Below are positions 16,189 to 25,895 of a stretch of 64,000 bases of DNA, one piece after another. The notes beneath the pieces are model-generated. The model made no database searches, was not told where the DNA came from, and saw nothing but the letters and a program-made list of their open reading frames with translations. Source of the stretch: Anaerovirgula multivorans (GTDB taxonomy: Bacteria > Bacillota > Clostridia > Peptostreptococcales > Natronincolaceae); contig NZ_FZOJ01000003.1 in assembly GCF_900188145.1 (NCBI RefSeq), forward strand, positions 186,001 through 250,000. Reading direction: 5' to 3'. Position 1 is the first letter of the stretch. Each line of letters begins with the position of its first letter. The translations under genes and the position numbers were made by a program.

Positions 16189-17607
16189 TTAAAAAATTTT
16201 TTCAAGTCTCCAAATTTCAATATTTTTAAGAGGGCTATTTCCCTTTACTATGATTTTCTTTTGCTCCTCCCTGGGGTTTACAATAGCACTCATAACATAC
16301 TGTCCGTCATTGATAAATACTTCCACCACGGATTTATCAGCAAATATCCTTAATTTTAAATTATTATTGACTAATAATTGTGGTGATTTTCTTTCCTTGC
16401 CGAAAACCATTGCCTTACTATCATTCATCACATCTTCTCTGTTTATCACAACTTGCCGATTCTTAGAATTATAGCTTAGCTTCAACCCTTTTTTTTCATC
16501 GGAAAATAGCTGCAGTTCAAAATTGTCTTTAATCTCTACCTCTAAATTCATTTCAAAGGTATTTTCATGCTGAAAATTTAATTCATACTGCTTGTTCACT
16601 ACTACATCTTTTTTTTGTAAAGACTCCCTGCGGTAGGATTTGATTTCATCAACCACATCAAATTGAAGTCTGCCATTTCTCAATGACAGCACTCGTGGCA
16701 GTGTCATCATACCTGTCCAGTTCTCATTTGCATCAAGTGGCTCCTCCATTACCAGCCACCCCACCAGAATTCTTCTGTTCTTAGAATCCAGCATTGATTG
16801 AGGAGCATAATATTCAAAGCCATAATCAAGCATATCAAAATCTTCAAATTTAAAGTCTCCCTTTTCATAATTAAAGCTTCCAGTATAATAGCAAGCTATA
16901 TTTTTTTGTTCATCCTCTCCACCATCAATTGGAGAAAATAAAAAAATATCTTTTCCTTCCAACTCAAATAAATCTGGACATTCCCACATTCTTCCTATAT
17001 CGCCCTTGGTAATAGATGAAAGATACTGCCAATCCACTAAATTGCTGCTTTTATACACCAATATGTTTCCCTGCTCTTTATCTAAGGATTTAGATCCCAC
17101 CACCATATACCAATACTGGTCTTTTTTCCATACCTTAGGGTCTCTAAAATAGGCTTCGTCCCCTACCTCTTTAGGACAGGCTATAATTGGCTCCTTCTTT
17201 TTTTTGAAATGAATACCATCCTCTGTAAAGGCATAGGCTTGAGTTGAAATCAGAGATTTTTCATCGGCAGGTATTTTATTACCACTCTGACTTATACTGC
17301 TTTTAGAATATCTTATTGCCGTATAGAAGATATGCAATTTCCCATCATCTTCTACAGCACTCCCTGAAAAACATCCGTCTTGATCAAATTCCATATCTGG
17401 TCTTAAGGCAATAGGCAAATGCTCCCAGGACATCAGATCTTTACTCTTGGCATGTCCCCAATGCATATCTCCCCAATATGGATTGTAGGGATAATATTGA
17501 TAAAATAAATGGTATTCACCTTTGAAATAAGAAAAACCATTAGGGTCATTCATCCAATTTTCCTTGGGGGTCAGGTGAAACAATGGTCTTTTGCTTTTAA
17601 GTATCAT
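16189..17607 (-). CDS. Glycoside hydrolase family 32, sucrose-6-phosphate hydrolase type
   Basis: A 472-residue GH32 enzyme that cleaves the fructosyl bond of sucrose or sucrose 6-phosphate. The nucleophile motif WMNDPNG (D21), the transition-state RDP (155-157) and the acid/base EC (E209, C210) are all intact. The five-bladed propeller (1-310) is followed by a C-terminal beta sandwich. It is the last gene of the sucrose operon, 57 bp behind the GalT-like gene. Cytoplasmic, with no signal peptide, so it acts on an internalised or internally made sugar. Whether it takes the phosphorylated form is inferred from the linked sucrose-phosphate-synthase-like domain. Confidence 0.93.
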   Translation of the reverse strand: MILKSKRPLFHLTPKENWMNDPNGFSYFKGEYHLFYQYYPYNPYWGDMHWGHAKSKDLMSWEHLPIALRPDMEFDQDGCFSGSAVEDDGKLHIFYTAIRYSKSSISQSGNKIPADEKSLISTQAYAFTEDGIHFKKKKEPIIACPKEVGDEAYFRDPKVWKKDQYWYMVVGSKSLDKEQGNILVYKSSNLVDWQYLSSITKGDIGRMWECPDLFELEGKDIFLFSPIDGGEDEQKNIACYYTGSFNYEKGDFKFEDFDMLDYGFEYYAPQSMLDSKNRRILVGWLVMEEPLDANENWTGMMTLPRVLSLRNGRLQFDVVDEIKSYRRESLQKKDVVVNKQYELNFQHENTFEMNLEVEIKDNFELQLFSDEKKGLKLSYNSKNRQVVINREDVMNDSKAMVFGKERKSPQLLVNNNLKLRIFADKSVVEVFINDGQYVMSAIVNPREEQKKIIVKGNSPLKNIEIWRLEKIF

Positions 17608-17664
17608 CTAGCCAATCCCCTCCTTAAGAAATACAAACAATTTATGATAGATTTGATACATCAC

Positions 17665-18702
17665 TTATATTATATTAAGATTCATTCCATCATAAGAAAT
17701 ATCATTTTTTCCCCTTGAGGTTATCCTTAAATCATTAGCAGCATCCTCTGGAGACACAGCATTTACATAGACCCCCGTTGATAACTCAAATCCCGCTTGG
17801 TTTGATAATCGAGGTGTAATGTGAAAATGCCAGTGAAACTTTGCTTTTTCATGGTTTTTAGGAGGCGTATGCAAAAATAAGTTAAATGGAATTGGCCCTA
17901 AAACCTCATTATATTTTTGAAACAAAAGATAAAATACCTCTGATAACTCATTCATTAACTCCTCATCCATGTCTTTAAATAAACCAATATGCTTATGTAT
18001 AATTTCAACCTCATAGTTATACATACTGGCAAATGGTGCCATCACAACAAAGTTTTTATTTTCATAAATCAAACGCTCATTTTTGTTTCTTTCCTTGATG
18101 ATAACTGCCTCATGCAGACTCTTTTTGTTTTTCTCATAAAATCTATCACAGTTTTCAACCTCAATCAAAATCTCTTGTGGAATAATTGGCATTGAGATAA
18201 TTTGAGAATGAGGATGAGAAAGAGAGGCCCCTGCTTTTTTCAAAAAGTTTTTGAAAAGACTGACATAGGCTGTATCTTCCACACCATAACAAGCATTATA
18301 ACGATTTTTATAAGCTAACAGCATGTTTCCGAACTCATCCCTTGTCATATTGAAAAAATGCTTATTATGGGCATAATGGTCTACAATAACTTCATGTATT
18401 CCCTTTCCTCTTACAGCTTCAAATAATTCTTCCTTATCATGATCATTAGCCTCGTTATTTGATAGTAAAATAGGGAATTTATTTGGAAATACTCTCACTA
18501 ACCAGTGTTCATTGTTTTTTATTTCAAAGGTTTCCTGAGGTGTTAAATTTTCGTTTCCTAAGCAAAAAAAACATTTTTCCTCATACTGATTCTTTTCTAG
18601 TTCAGAGTCCTCACCAGATTGTGTGGCATTAGGACGTCTCCCTCTTTCCTGAGCGATAATAACCTGACGATTGGTAAAGGGATCTTTTCTAAACTCCGAC
18701 AT
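17665..18702 (-). CDS. Galactose-1-phosphate uridylyltransferase-like (HIT superfamily) protein
   Basis: A 345-residue GalT-family nucleotidyltransferase. The active-site H-P-H (H163, H165) in 'LSHPHSQ', the zinc pair C44 and C47 (CFFC), and the metal-binding 'FHWHFHITPR' near 275-285 are present. GalT exchanges UMP between UDP-glucose and galactose 1-phosphate; relatives act as UDP- or ADP-glucose phosphorylases. There is no galactokinase or epimerase nearby, while the neighbours handle sucrose, so a role in supplying or recovering NDP-glucose for the GT4 domain is more likely. Its start overlaps the upstream fusion gene by 14 bp, implying coupled translation. Confidence 0.88.
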   Translation of the reverse strand: MSEFRKDPFTNRQVIIAQERGRRPNATQSGEDSELEKNQYEEKCFFCLGNENLTPQETFEIKNNEHWLVRVFPNKFPILLSNNEANDHDKEELFEAVRGKGIHEVIVDHYAHNKHFFNMTRDEFGNMLLAYKNRYNACYGVEDTAYVSLFKNFLKKAGASLSHPHSQIISMPIIPQEILIEVENCDRFYEKNKKSLHEAVIIKERNKNERLIYENKNFVVMAPFASMYNYEVEIIHKHIGLFKDMDEELMNELSEVFYLLFQKYNEVLGPIPFNLFLHTPPKNHEKAKFHWHFHITPRLSNQAGFELSTGVYVNAVSPEDAANDLRITSRGKNDISYDGMNLNII

Positions 18703-21151
18703 TCACTTCACCACCTAAATAAACTTTCTCTAACCAATCTAATCCAATTGTATTTTCATTAGATAGGTCCAAAAAGTATGGATGGATTTCCATATTTCTA
18801 TCATCCTTTTTATTCTCTAATATTTCCTCTATTGCTTTCACATAATTAGCAGCCGTTGCATCCCATGTGTATTTTGATTTAACCCGCTGAATTCCTTGTT
18901 TTTTATAAAAGCTATAATTTTCTAATACTTTCAAGATTCCCTTTGCAATATCTTGGCTATTAAAAGGATCTATCAGTACCCCATATTCCTCTCCATCCTC
19001 ATACAACACCTCGCTGGGACCTCCATATTTTGTTACCACCGCCGGCAGTCCACAGCTCATTGCCTCAATAGGTGCTAAACCGAAGGGCTCATGAACAGCA
19101 GTTAAACAAAAAATGGAATTATAAGATGCCAGTTGTCGATAGCAGGCAGCTAATTGTCCCTGGGAATTGATACTAAACATCGAAACCTTACCATATAATT
19201 GGTATTCATCAATAATTTCCATAATCCCATCCAGAATTTCCTTTTCATGAGACTTCACAAAAGAATAGTCTTCAAAGGCATTTTCAATACCCCTTAGAGT
19301 AATTACTAAATTCGCCTTTTGTTGTAGTTCTTTATTTTTAGCAAAGGCTTTTACCAATCCAACATGATTTTTCTTAGGATCTAGACGACTAGCTGCAATA
19401 ATTGCAGGCAATTCCTGTCGGTCTTTATCTAAATCCCGCTGAAACATTTCCTTAATAAATTGAGCTACCACTTTATCCTCTTTATTTCCTTTTGTAGCAC
19501 TAAAGACCTCTGTATTAGCCCCTGGTGCCACTACTCTGAATTTTTGAGGATTATCCATATCTCCTGCTCCCTTATATGTCAAATGGGTGTACTGTTCATC
19601 TCGCTCCTGGGAAGTAGAAACAAAGTTAATTGCAGAATTAGCCATAGCAATTCTTTCTGCCATAATTCGCTTTGTAAAGTGATACTTTTTCTCCATTTCT
19701 TCCATATTTGTTATATCTACTCCTAGTTTATCCATCTTTTGAGCTCCTAGGGAATGTGCCGTAAAGGAAAAGGGAATTCCTGTTCTTTGATACATGATTG
19801 CCCCGGCAATACCACCATCTCCATAATGGGTTGTAACAAAATCCGGCATATCACCCTCCTCTTGATAAAAGTTGATAATGTTATCCACCCATTCACTTAG
19901 ATATTCCCATAATAGCTCCTTCTGTAGAAATTCTTTTTGTCCAGCAGGAATTCTAATAATTCTTAGGTTTTCTACACCATCATACTGGTCAAATTCATCA
20001 GCAAATTCTGGCCAATCCTCATCAATAATTTGTCGGGTGAGGATATCTACCCTATGTCCTTGCTTTGCCATAGCACATGCTATTTCTTTTACATAGACTA
20101 ACTGTCCTCCAAAATCAGGATGCTCCGTCCAGTAGGAATCCTTTTTATCAAAATTACCCTGTGGATTTAAAAAGATAACATGCATTGTTTTGTCCCCCCA
20201 TAAATTATACAACCTTTGTATTTCTTCAATTTTAGGTAAATCCACTACTGCCCCGGTATATTTTAACTTATAGGCACTGGTAGCATTCCCCAATTCTATT
20301 GCCTTTTTGATTTGAAATCCTTTAATAATCCCTGCATAAAAGCCTGAATAAAAGGCATCTCCTGCCCCCGTTGCATCAGCTACCCTATCTGCCATTGTGC
20401 TAAGCCTAATGTACTCTTTTCCATCGGAAGCAATCAGACCCTCTTTCCCCAATGTCATCACCACAAGCTTAGGTCCTAAATTTATATACTTATTTAAATA
20501 TTCTTCAATAGTTCCTTCTCCAAATAAACGCCGAGCATCATCTTCACTTGGCTTAATAATATCTACTTTCTTAATGATTTCCTTTACATACTGAATGCTG
20601 TCATATTCCTTTTCCCATAATGCGGGATGATAGTTAGGATCGAAAGCCACCAGCGTATTGTTTGCTTTTGCTATCTCAATAATCTTTTCAATGGCACTTC
20701 TTGAAGGCTCCTTTGAAATTGGCCAAGTAGAAAAATGAATAATCTTTGTCTTTTTTATGATTTCTTCAATTGTTTCATTTAAATGTATTTGATAGTCTGC
20801 TCCTCGGTAGAAAATAGGAATAGGACTTCCCTGACTTTTGGTTAACAGCACCATAGAGGTTGGATTTTCCGATATCTGCACATTTGAGATGTCAATTCCC
20901 CGTTGCTTCATTTGCTCTAACAAGAAAACTCCCAGTCCGTCGTTGCCAACACAGCTAATAATGCTGGAGTTAAGTCCTAGATTTTTAGTGTTCATAGCAA
21001 TATTTGCTGGAGATCCTCCAAAATATTTTTTGTAGATATCACAATTAAAATCCTCGGTGTATTCCTCAGAAATCATGTCAATCAATATTTCTCCTATAAC
21101 AACAACATCATAGGTTTTTTCTTCCCAATTTCTAAATATAATATGATCCAT
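18689..21151 (-). CDS. Fusion: PfkB sugar kinase + sucrose-phosphate synthase-like GT4
   Basis: One uninterrupted 820-codon frame. Residues 1-315 are a PfkB (ribokinase-type) fructokinase: 'VVVIGEILIDMI' start, 'FGGSPANIAMN', and the catalytic 'DATGAGDAFYSGF' with D265. Residues 323-800 are a GT4 glycosyltransferase resembling the Halothermothrix sucrose-phosphate synthase from memory: 'MHVIFLNPQGNFD', 'HPDFGGQLVYVKE', 'TTHYGDGG', 'SRLDPKKNH' and the E-x7-E motif in 'HEPFGLAPIEA'. An internal ATG at 20185 has GGGGGG eight bases upstream, so the GT domain may also be made separately. Together the domains could phosphorylate fructose and then use or make sucrose 6-phosphate with UDP-glucose. 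Confidence 0.9.
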   Translation of the reverse strand: MDHIIFRNWEEKTYDVVVIGEILIDMISEEYTEDFNCDIYKKYFGGSPANIAMNTKNLGLNSSIISCVGNDGLGVFLLEQMKQRGIDISNVQISENPTSMVLLTKSQGSPIPIFYRGADYQIHLNETIEEIIKKTKIIHFSTWPISKEPSRSAIEKIIEIAKANNTLVAFDPNYHPALWEKEYDSIQYVKEIIKKVDIIKPSEDDARRLFGEGTIEEYLNKYINLGPKLVVMTLGKEGLIASDGKEYIRLSTMADRVADATGAGDAFYSGFYAGIIKGFQIKKAIELGNATSAYKLKYTGAVVDLPKIEEIQRLYNLWGDKTMHVIFLNPQGNFDKKDSYWTEHPDFGGQLVYVKEIACAMAKQGHRVDILTRQIIDEDWPEFADEFDQYDGVENLRIIRIPAGQKEFLQKELLWEYLSEWVDNIINFYQEEGDMPDFVTTHYGDGGIAGAIMYQRTGIPFSFTAHSLGAQKMDKLGVDITNMEEMEKKYHFTKRIMAERIAMANSAINFVSTSQERDEQYTHLTYKGAGDMDNPQKFRVVAPGANTEVFSATKGNKEDKVVAQFIKEMFQRDLDKDRQELPAIIAASRLDPKKNHVGLVKAFAKNKELQQKANLVITLRGIENAFEDYSFVKSHEKEILDGIMEIIDEYQLYGKVSMFSINSQGQLAACYRQLASYNSIFCLTAVHEPFGLAPIEAMSCGLPAVVTKYGGPSEVLYEDGEEYGVLIDPFNSQDIAKGILKVLENYSFYKKQGIQRVKSKYTWDATAANYVKAIEEILENKKDDRNMEIHPYFLDLSNENTIGLDWLEKVYLGGEVNVGV

Positions 21152-21242
21152 TTAGTCACTTCCTTTAATATGCCTTAAATATATTCTTCTGCTTATTCTC
21201 AAATAGCTAATGCCATCCAAGAGGGTTTCTGAAATTTCTTTG

Positions 21243-22142
21243 TTATTTAATTGCCCCATCAATTACACCTTTAATAATTTGTTTCTGCATAATTATGTAA
21301 AAGATAATGACAGGAATAATAGATAGTACCAAGCCTGCCATCGCTAGGCCAAAATCGGATGTATACTTGCCAAAAAAGTAGAATGTAGATAATGGTAATG
21401 TTCGCTGTTCATCCGATACCAGTACAAGGGATGGTAGTAAGAAATCATTCCAGATCCATAATACGTCTAGAATAGCAATGGTTGTTGTGATGGGCTTTAG
21501 TATAGGAAATACAATTTTCCAGAAGACCTGCAGCCTAGAAGCCCCATCAATAAGTGCTGCCTCCTCTAGCTCCACTGGAATACTCTTTATAAACCCATGA
21601 TACATAAAGGTGGCTAAGCTAACGCCAAATCCTAGATAAAAGAAGGACAAGGTCCATTTGCTATTTAATAATCCCAATCTTCCGTAAATAGAAACAAAAG
21701 GAATCATCAGGGCCTGAAATGGAATAATCATGGAAGCTATTAATCCTAATAGTATAATATTATTGATTTTCCAACGCCATCTCACTAAAAAGTAGGCTAA
21801 CATTGATGAAAATACAATAATCAGTGTTACAGAGACCACAGTAATTATGAATGAATTTAGAATAGCTGTTGTAAAATTCATTGTTTTATAGGCTTCTCTA
21901 TAGTTATCAAAATTTAACCCACTTGGTAAAGCTAAGGGACTATCCACAATTTCAAGTCGGCTTTTAAATGAGTTAATTAGAATCAGAGCAAAGGGAAATA
22001 TGTATAAAACAAATAGTACACAGGCTGCCATAAATATTCCCCATGATTTAATATTTTTTATATGATTCAACTTAGGGGAAACTGGTTGCGATTTGGTTTT
22101 TAGCTGACGCTGAGATAAATTGATATTTTTCTCTGTATCCAT
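21243..22142 (-). CDS. Sugar ABC transporter permease, MalG type
   Basis: A 299-residue inner-membrane permease with six predicted helices and the EAA loop 'EEAALIDGASRLQVFWKIVFPILKP' region (about 195-220) that contacts the ATPase. It belongs to the CUT1 carbohydrate class. It overlaps its partner permease gene by one base and follows it in the operon. No ATPase gene occurs in the cluster, which is common for CUT1 systems that share a general MsmK-like ATPase. Together with the binding protein it should import an oligosaccharide or disaccharide such as sucrose. Confidence 0.92.
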   Translation of the reverse strand: MDTEKNINLSQRQLKTKSQPVSPKLNHIKNIKSWGIFMAACVLFVLYIFPFALILINSFKSRLEIVDSPLALPSGLNFDNYREAYKTMNFTTAILNSFIITVVSVTLIIVFSSMLAYFLVRWRWKINNIILLGLIASMIIPFQALMIPFVSIYGRLGLLNSKWTLSFFYLGFGVSLATFMYHGFIKSIPVELEEAALIDGASRLQVFWKIVFPILKPITTTIAILDVLWIWNDFLLPSLVLVSDEQRTLPLSTFYFFGKYTSDFGLAMAGLVLSIIPVIIFYIIMQKQIIKGVIDGAIK

Positions 22143-23026
22143 TATGATTCCACCTCCATCTTCTTCATCACACTAACCTGGCTGATTGCGATGATGGCTA
22201 CAATTAGAAATAATATAATTGCCTTTGCCTGTCCTGGACCATAGTTCTGATATAAAAAGGCTTCATTATATACATGCATTGCTGCCAACTCTGTAGACCT
22301 AAAGGGTCCTCCTCTTGTCAATGATAGATTGGTATCATAAACCACAAAGCTTCGTTGTAGGGTTAAAAACAAGCTAATAGTAAAGGCCGGAGCCATTAAA
22401 GGAATTTTAATTTTTAATAATTGCTGCCATTTTGAAGCTCCATCAAGATCTGCAGCCTCTAATATGGATTTATCTATTCCCATTAATCCTGCAATATAAA
22501 TCAGCATCATATATCCTGAGCTTTGCCATACACCAACGATCACAAGTGCCCAAAAAGCTTTTTTAGGGTCCCCTAACCAGGAATAGGAGAATATTTCTAA
22601 ATCTAATGCAACTCCCATATATACGATTACTCGTAAAAATATAAATTGCCAGATAAAACCTAAAATTACCCCGCCAATCAAATTAGGGGTGAAAAAGCCG
22701 GCTCTAAAGAAGTTTTGACTCTTTAGCCCACCGGTCACTAATAAAGCAATACCAAAAGCAAGTACATTTGTTAGAATCATTGTGAATACTACATATTTTA
22801 ATGTCAAGAGCAATGAATTCCAAAAGGTAGGATCTGATAATGCAGTTGTATAGTTCCTAAGACCTGTAAATTCAAATCCTCCCGACAGTCCACTCCAATT
22901 GGTTAAGGTCATAAATGCCCCCATTGCAAAAGGAATAATAACAACAGCTGAAAAAGCAAATAATGGTATTAGTCCAAACATACAAAATATCTTTAGTCTT
23001 TGGGATAATCTTTTTTCAGCATACAT
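22142..23026 (-). CDS. Sugar ABC transporter permease, MalF type
   Basis: A 294-residue CUT1 permease with six helices and an EAA loop ('LEAADLDGASKWQQLLKIKIPL'). I start it at the ATG at 23026 (MYAEKRLSQR), preceded by GGGGGGCGGTAAA; the frame extends 23 codons further without a ribosome site. It pairs with the MalG-type gene that overlaps its end. The first helix begins after a basic stretch as expected for inside-in topology. Confidence 0.92.
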   Translation of the reverse strand: MYAEKRLSQRLKIFCMFGLIPLFAFSAVVIIPFAMGAFMTLTNWSGLSGGFEFTGLRNYTTALSDPTFWNSLLLTLKYVVFTMILTNVLAFGIALLVTGGLKSQNFFRAGFFTPNLIGGVILGFIWQFIFLRVIVYMGVALDLEIFSYSWLGDPKKAFWALVIVGVWQSSGYMMLIYIAGLMGIDKSILEAADLDGASKWQQLLKIKIPLMAPAFTISLFLTLQRSFVVYDTNLSLTRGGPFRSTELAAMHVYNEAFLYQNYGPGQAKAIILFLIVAIIAISQVSVMKKMEVES

Positions 23027-23122
23027 TTTACCGCCCCCCAAAACATATTTTACTAACATGAGTGGGATAAGCCATCCCCTGCTTACCCCACTCATTTGTA
23101 ATTCCTATCAAATTTTTAATTT

Positions 23123-24418
23123 TTATTCAGCGTTCTTCCAATAATTTTCAATTTCACTAGTTAATTCATCGCGGTTAATTTGTCCACCTAAGTATTTTTG
23201 TAATGAAGCTCCCATTGTAGGCCAGCCATCAGCAGGATAGTAGGTATTCATCCATTCCATAGATTTATCAGCTTCCATATATTCAAGAATGGAGAGAGAT
23301 AATGAATCTTCTGGTTTTATTTCAAAATTATCGAATACTGGAATTAAATTTAGCTTCTCTACATAGTATTTCTGTCCTGTTTCACTAGACACTAACCAGT
23401 TTAAAAACTTGTTAGCTGCTTCCTGTTGTTCTTTAGTGGATTGAGATTCATCAATCGTCCAATAGGAAGGAACTCCAACTGATAAATGGCTGTTTCCATA
23501 GTCATTAGCATCGTTGCTTATTGGTACAGGTATAAAACCATATTCTCCCTCCGGATCTATCTCGTGAATTTGCGGATATGCCCAGTTACCCATAAACCAT
23601 AATCCAACTTCTCCTCTAGCTAAAGCAATGGGTCCATCATCGTACTGAGGTCCTAAAGGTCCTCCTTTAGCATTATTATATTCTTTCATTAAGTCAAAGG
23701 TATCTAACCATCCATTAAATACATCATTATCAGCTAAGCTTACCTTTCCATCTTTTAAGTCCTGCATAAATTGGTGTCTATCGTTACGATTACTTGATTG
23801 AGCTGTAAAGAAGACATTGCTCAAGTGAGCCCCTAAGGACCAATCCATAGGTGAAACATGGATAGCCTCCATTTTATCCGCTGACGCTAATTTGTCAAAT
23901 AGTTTTTTCAAATCATCACCAGTTCGGATACTCTTGTAATCAAAGGAACCTCCAATAGCTTCTTCTATTGCTTTCTTATTGTATATGTATGCAAAAGCCT
24001 CAACGGTTACAGGCATACCGTAAATTTTACCATCGATTGTTACAAAATCAGTAGTGCCTGACAAAGCATTTTTAACCCACGGTTGATCAGACACATCCAA
24101 TAATCTATCCTTAAAAGGATCAAACTCCTGTCCCATCATCATAATCGTTGCTGCATTTCCCGAAGAATATAAAGCAGTCATTTTTTCATAGGCATTTTGT
24201 CCTGCCAGCGGCACAAGTGAGATTCTTATGTTTGGATTCTCCTTAGTAAATGCCTCAATTGTTTCTTCGAATTGTCTAGCAATCTCTGGCTTCGATAATA
24301 AAATAGAGATATCTACCCTATCGCCTGAAGATGCTTCTTGAGATGAATCTTCCCTGCAGGCCATCAATGTTGTCGTTGTTAATACTAAGACAAGAAATAA
24401 CGCTAATAATTTTTTCAT
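23123..24418 (-). CDS. Sugar ABC transporter substrate-binding lipoprotein
   Basis: A 431-residue extracellular solute-binding protein, family 1. Start is set at the MKKLLALF methionine behind GGGGGATGTTC. The lipobox is T-L-M-A-C near residue 21, so the mature protein is lipid-anchored. The 'LLSKPEIARQFEETIEAFTKENPNI' opening and 'MMMGQEFD' style are usual for CUT1 binding proteins. It is the first gene of the sucrose operon behind a consensus promoter with a LacI-type operator. The ligand is inferred from the downstream sucrose enzymes. Confidence 0.93.
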   Translation of the reverse strand: MKKLLALFLVLVLTTTTLMACREDSSQEASSGDRVDISILLSKPEIARQFEETIEAFTKENPNIRISLVPLAGQNAYEKMTALYSSGNAATIMMMGQEFDPFKDRLLDVSDQPWVKNALSGTTDFVTIDGKIYGMPVTVEAFAYIYNKKAIEEAIGGSFDYKSIRTGDDLKKLFDKLASADKMEAIHVSPMDWSLGAHLSNVFFTAQSSNRNDRHQFMQDLKDGKVSLADNDVFNGWLDTFDLMKEYNNAKGGPLGPQYDDGPIALARGEVGLWFMGNWAYPQIHEIDPEGEYGFIPVPISNDANDYGNSHLSVGVPSYWTIDESQSTKEQQEAANKFLNWLVSSETGQKYYVEKLNLIPVFDNFEIKPEDSLSLSILEYMEADKSMEWMNTYYPADGWPTMGASLQKYLGGQINRDELTSEIENYWKNAE

Positions 24419-24503
24419 GAACATCCCCCTTATTAATTTCTTTAAAATCACTTTTTCATAGATTCGTTAATGCTGCCTAATTTTTCTAAAATCCTATACC
24501 TGC

Positions 24504-24540
24504 ATTTTATAATATGAATAATAATATGTCAAACGTTTTC
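24504..24540 (-). promoter_or_regulatory. Promoter of the sucrose operon with LacI-type operator
   Basis: On the minus strand TTGACA (24527-24532), 17 bp, TAAAAT (24504-24509). The LacI-family core AAACGTTT (24531-24538) overlaps the -35 box, so bound repressor should block polymerase. A second candidate half-palindrome, TGTGG...CCACA with GTTTCC, lies at 24792-24809 in front of the regulator gene. The rest of 24419-24894 shows no gene. Confidence 0.75.
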
Positions 24541-24894
24541 ATAAAAGTTTTTTGAAAAATCTATAAACTTATTTCGCCGCTACTTGCAATAGTTGCCTTC
24601 AGATTTTCATCACACTACATGTAAATCACCTTATTTTTCTCTTCATTATCAGGCATACATTCCTTTAAAATCAATATTCTAATTTATCTATCTAAATACA
24701 TTATAATTTCATTTCAAAATAACTGATGCACTTTAAAGAAAATCTAATTACATACTTCCGTCTATTTTTATCATGCTGATTTGCTTGTTTTTGTGGTAAT
24801 GTTTCCACATATATTCCATAACTACTAGTGCAATTTATAATAATGTGTAGTATAATTTGGGTAGATATAGTAGGAAATAGAAGAGGAGGATATC

Positions 24895-25884
24895 ATGACT
24901 AATATAAAAGATGTGGCAAAAAAGGCTGGTGTTTCCGTAACAACAGTCTCTCGGGTTTTAAATAATAAGGGCTATATCGGTAAGGCCACTCGTAAAAAAG
25001 TAGAGGATGCGATGGTGGCAATCGATTATCAGCCTAATCAAATTGCCAGAGCTCTATTAAAAAACCAATCATTTCTTATTGGTGTAATTGTCCCGGATTC
25101 TGCTCATCCCTTTTTCTCTGAATTAATCAAATATGTGGAGCTCTATGCCAATAACCTAAACTATAAAATTCTTATTTGCAATTCTTTGGGTGACGGAGAT
25201 AAAGAAGCAAAATACATTAGTATGCTTCGTCAAAATAGAGTAGATGGCATTATTATGTGTAGTCATACATTGGATATAGAGGAATATAAAAAGCTAAATT
25301 TTCCAGTTGTTTCTTTTGATCGTGTTATATCCAATAATATCCCCTACGTTGCCTCCGATAATTACCGGGGTGGTGAAATCGCTACCGAATATCTTATCAG
25401 TAAAGGGTGTAAGCGTTTACTTCATATTTCTGGCCCTTTAAAGTTCGATTCTCTGCCAAATCGTCGAGGGGATGCTTTTAGGCTTACCTGCATGAAGCAT
25501 AATATTGACTTCAGGCTTATTGAGGGTGACCACAATAAGCTTACTTTTGATTACTTTATGGACTTTATTGTAGATCACGTTTCTAAATATCTCCCTACCA
25601 TTGATGGCATATTCTGTAGTAATGACATTGTTGCCTATGCTCTTTACATTTACGCTATGAAAAACGGCATTAAAGTTCCTGATGAGCTTAAGATTATAGG
25701 ATATGATTATCATAGCTTTACACGTATGCTGCAAACCCCCAAGCTGACCACCATCAAACAACCTATTGATCGAATTGGTAAGATGTTATGCTCAACCATT
25801 ATCAACTTGATTGAAAATGGAAATAATGATGATATCAATAACACTGTAGTGGATATTGAGTTGGTAGAAGGAGAAACAACATAG
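24895..25884 (+). CDS. LacI family transcriptional regulator
   Basis: A 329-residue LacI/PurR-type repressor. The N-terminal helix-turn-helix 'IKDVAKKAGVSVTTVSRVLN' (4-23) and hinge 'YQPNQIARAL' are standard; the rest is a periplasmic-binding-like effector domain ('IIGYDYHSF' near residue 265). It is divergently transcribed from the sucrose operon and is the obvious regulator of the AAACGTTT site there. The effector is inferred to be sucrose, sucrose 6-phosphate or fructose phosphate. The ATG follows AGAGGAGGATATC. Confidence 0.93.
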   Translation: MTNIKDVAKKAGVSVTTVSRVLNNKGYIGKATRKKVEDAMVAIDYQPNQIARALLKNQSFLIGVIVPDSAHPFFSELIKYVELYANNLNYKILICNSLGDGDKEAKYISMLRQNRVDGIIMCSHTLDIEEYKKLNFPVVSFDRVISNNIPYVASDNYRGGEIATEYLISKGCKRLLHISGPLKFDSLPNRRGDAFRLTCMKHNIDFRLIEGDHNKLTFDYFMDFIVDHVSKYLPTIDGIFCSNDIVAYALYIYAMKNGIKVPDELKIIGYDYHSFTRMLQTPKLTTIKQPIDRIGKMLCSTIINLIENGNNDDINNTVVDIELVEGETT

Positions 25885-25895
25885 ATTTTAAACTG

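Noticed and set aside
16014..16220. 68-codon minus-strand frame over the right-end RNA
   Set aside because: It overlaps the end of the GH32 gene, has no ribosome site and lies in sequence better explained as an IS605-type RNA scaffold.
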